Positions 34,601-37,415 of a stretch of 37,415 nt of DNA are shown piece after piece. The notes below the pieces were generated by a model. The model saw nothing but the letters and a program-made list of their open reading frames with translations, was not told the origin of the DNA and ran no database searches. A program made the translations under genes and the position numbers. This stretch comes from Apostichopus californicus (taxonomy: Eukaryota; Echinodermata; Holothuroidea; Aspidochirotida; Stichopodidae). The stretch is from NCBI GenBank assembly GCA_020650975.1, contig JAIPMN010001537.1, positions 1 to 37,415 on the forward strand. Direction: 5' to 3'. How positions within the stretch are numbered: position 1 is the first letter of the stretch; each line of letters begins with the position of its first letter.

Positions 34601-37415
34601 GTGGATGTACAGCGTGGCTTTTATCAAAACATGTTAAATCTGATGTCAACGTTGATGACTTTTAGAAAACACTTTGAAAGAAAATTAAGTAAGCCATATA
34701 CGGAAAGATGAAACACAAGGATCTAACTGATAATTCCATCATAACATCAACGGTTAGCTAAACTATGCACCACATGTGTATATAGGTCTATGGAGTGTGT
34801 ATTTGTGTAAGCCCGTTCAAAGATAACACATGAGGCAACGCGTGCGGACTGCAAATCATTGCTGTCAATATATATAGCTCATGATGTTTATAGTGTTGTT
34901 AATGTACCGCATCATTTGTGATAACGAAGTTGTAAAGGTCTTCTTTGAGGCAAGGTACGGCTAGAACTCTATCTGTAAGACCATTCTACATATAAATAAC
35001 ATTATATTTATCTAGCCTATATATATACAGTAAATATGTTGTACAATTTCATATATGCAACGATGTGAGAGCTTCACTTAAAGTACCCAAAGACTATATA
35101 TTGTCGCCACTTTGCAACTGCTGTATACATAATCATAATTTACAATGACTTAAAGATCATGATCATAGACATAATTTACACAACCCCAGATACACCATTC
35201 TCTGCATAATCAACAGGGTTGCTTAGTTTAGCAGCCATTTGGGGCAATTTAAATATGCTAATACCCCTCGATACTCTCCTCCCATATCATGCTTCCAAGC
35301 ACTCGTACTGATAGAACACATATATATAGCACCCCTTTTCTGATAGAAACAGGATATTAATACTGTCAATCGTAAGTGCATTGAAGCAGGACATGCAAAT
35401 ACAGTATGAAGAAAATTGTCTCAACTGGATGTAGTTTAAAAATAGCGGCGCGCAAAAACAAGACACATACAGTCATATGGACTGAATAATTATGTTATCG
35501 TGTCAAGGACACCATGCAGTGACATGAACATGGTGTACTATGTTTCACAAATGCAGCAATTTTATTTTCTAGCACAACAGAGAGGAGATAGTTATAGCTT
35601 TGATGATTCGAAGACCTGTCAATGTCCTTCGATGTCTTTACTTTCAGGGTGAATTGTGAAGAATTTCACCTGGTTACGATCAAGAACTATCGATGTGTGA
35701 AAAAAATTATATTATTTTCATGGTAGAGGATAACTCGAAATAATGAAAGTTAGTAGTTGTTTTATGATAGATACCACTTCTATTCGAGAAATACGAAACC
35801 TTTCACATAAAAGCAAGCTGGATTTTCAGCTAACTCTTTTTAGTGGGTGCATATATACTAGCGCCAATTGTTTTTTTTTGGTTTGTTTTTTTGGAGATGA
35901 ATACAAATGTTTAAAGATTCTTGTTTAATTCTTCATAATATCGTACGGTACATACGTATATTCCAATAAAAAAATCGTATTAAGAGTACACTTCGGGTAG
36001 TATGAAGTGGACGGAGAAATTTTGCAGCGAATATCATTCACTCAAATAAACACTGCAAGTCAGCTAATCGATACCGTTAACTCTAAATTAACCTCAATTC
36101 GAACTCGTCCACTTTCTTTCTAACAAAATGGGACAAATGTCAAGATCTTCTACATCTAGCGAGGATCGAAAACTTGTTTCGACCTGAAAACTCTTCAAAC
36201 CTTGTCTTCATTAACCTCATTTTCAGCTACCTAGATTTTGTAGCAATACCTCGAAGGGCAAGGCACTCAAAAATGTTAATAAAACGACCAAAAGGCTGCA
36301 TGTCGTAAACCAACCCATGGGGAGAATGCCTAACGTATACTGTATGTGTACAACGAAATAACATTTGATATTGAGGCGTCTGAAATATGAAACAAAACGT
36401 AATTCGTTCGATATGAAATTAAGTTAAGTTTGATTTCGTACGAACAGAGAAACTATTGACAAAGATGAGAAAACGTCTTTGTTAATTTCATTTATCAACC
36501 ATTTCCCCGTTAGTTGAAATTTTACTTCTACAAGTGCAACTTGAACCTTTAATGCAAATAATTGGGTTGAATAAGTGTTTTTGCAGAATTTCGAAACTCG
36601 TTGCATTTGTAACAAGGTATACAAGCTTCCGTATGAGACTTATCCAACCCTTTATCAGTTGTATTGATTGGCATGTAGGATGCTACTAGGCGCACGTTTT
36701 CTCATTTCCATGAAATGATTAGGCAGAGTGCCAGCTTTTCGCACCATCCGTGCGATAAGAGACATGACGTAGCGTTAATACGAAACCAAAGCAGTAGCTA
36801 CATGACAAATGAAACAATGAAAGTAACCAGCGCCGTTTTACGCTTATAACCTTTAATAACAAGATATTTATTTCCTCTGCTATATGCTATACCGTCAAAA
36901 ACTAGAAAAGATTATAAAGGTTATAAAATTCCATAGATTCCACAACATAATACAGCTATAATACACACACTATGTGTAAGAATTTATGAATACAGACAGT
37001 CTAGTTGTGTGTATACTAAAAGTAATTTCTTGGACAATCCTACCACGTCAGCTTGCCATGACAGATTTAGTTTTAAGGACAGAGGCCAGCTGTGAAACTC
37101 AACACCGTGAATACAGGATAGAAATCTCAACAGATGTAATTGGTCGAGTCGACCTGTCACACGTATTCCCAAGACAGTCGTGGTCACAATCACAAACAAC
37201 ACTTCAATATGAACCGGGAGTTATACTTCACACCCGTGCATATATCGCGGCTGTATCTATTTATATATACGTGATATAATTATACAAAGAAACAATATCT
37301 GAACATATTACGTCAGTTGGAAAGGTCAAGGAAACAAACTCGGAAGGAATATTTCATGTCTATTAAAAAAACACTTTCCATGAAATAAGGAATACATATG
37401 CAACGTGTGTATATA

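Larger units (their letters stand above)
24156..37415. other. Long non-coding stretch, no recognised gene
   Basis: Thirteen kilobases of AT-rich sequence hold only chance-length open frames on both strands. Notable contents are C-rich tracts, an (AAAT)n microsatellite, a (GATA)-like run near 31773-31786, paired short hairpins and three TGACGTCA sites (24730, 29510, 29755). Two weak exon candidates (31231-31306 minus; about 37041-37255 plus) are given as findings. The stretch could be a 5' intron of the MTCL-like gene or intergenic DNA; the sequence does not decide. Confidence 0.45.

Overview
This is an AT-rich (about one third G+C by eye), intron-dominated eukaryotic window, almost certainly from a marine invertebrate animal. 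No bacterial-style gene density is present. The coding signal consists of short exons bounded by GT/AG splice sites, separated by kilobases of non-coding DNA that carries minisatellites, fold-back elements, a tRNA-derived SINE and a decayed DNA transposon. An 11-N gap beside a C run (15540-15562) shows it is a draft assembly.

The one gene I recognise is on the minus strand, about 17.7 kb down to 8.7 kb. It encodes a coiled-coil protein of the MTCL/SOGA family (microtubule crosslinking factor; MTCL1, MTCL2/SOGA1, MTCL3/SOGA3). Three exons are well supported: 17648-17716, 11409-11841 and 9019-9624. Reading phases agree across both introns, and the last two carry the two repeated coiled-coil blocks typical of the family. 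A fourth, 50-nt exon (8747-8796) fits the phase of the preceding donor and may continue the gene. The 5' exons and the true C-terminus were not found and probably lie in unrecognised small exons or outside the window.

Layout: 0.5-1.0 kb is a minisatellite with a ~128-bp unit. 4.27-4.55 kb is a MITE-like element with inverted ends. 7.58-7.65 kb is a 70-bp near-perfect palindrome. 7.8-8.6 kb is a second minisatellite (~132-bp unit). 8.7-17.7 kb is the MTCL gene, with a two-copy 174-bp duplication in its large intron. 19.8-20.3 kb is a broken, hAT-like transposase remnant. 23.9-24.15 kb is a tRNA-derived SINE. 24-37.4 kb is long non-coding DNA with homopolymer C tracts and no convincing gene.

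The most noteworthy non-genic signals are the two ~130-bp satellites whose units both carry short palindromes built from TAGTAT/ATACTA; a strong excess of the exact palindrome TGACGTCA (ten copies, below one expected); and several extruding-type inverted repeats. I found no convincing undescribed multi-gene system. No expression data or homology search was available, so family calls rest on sequence recognition.
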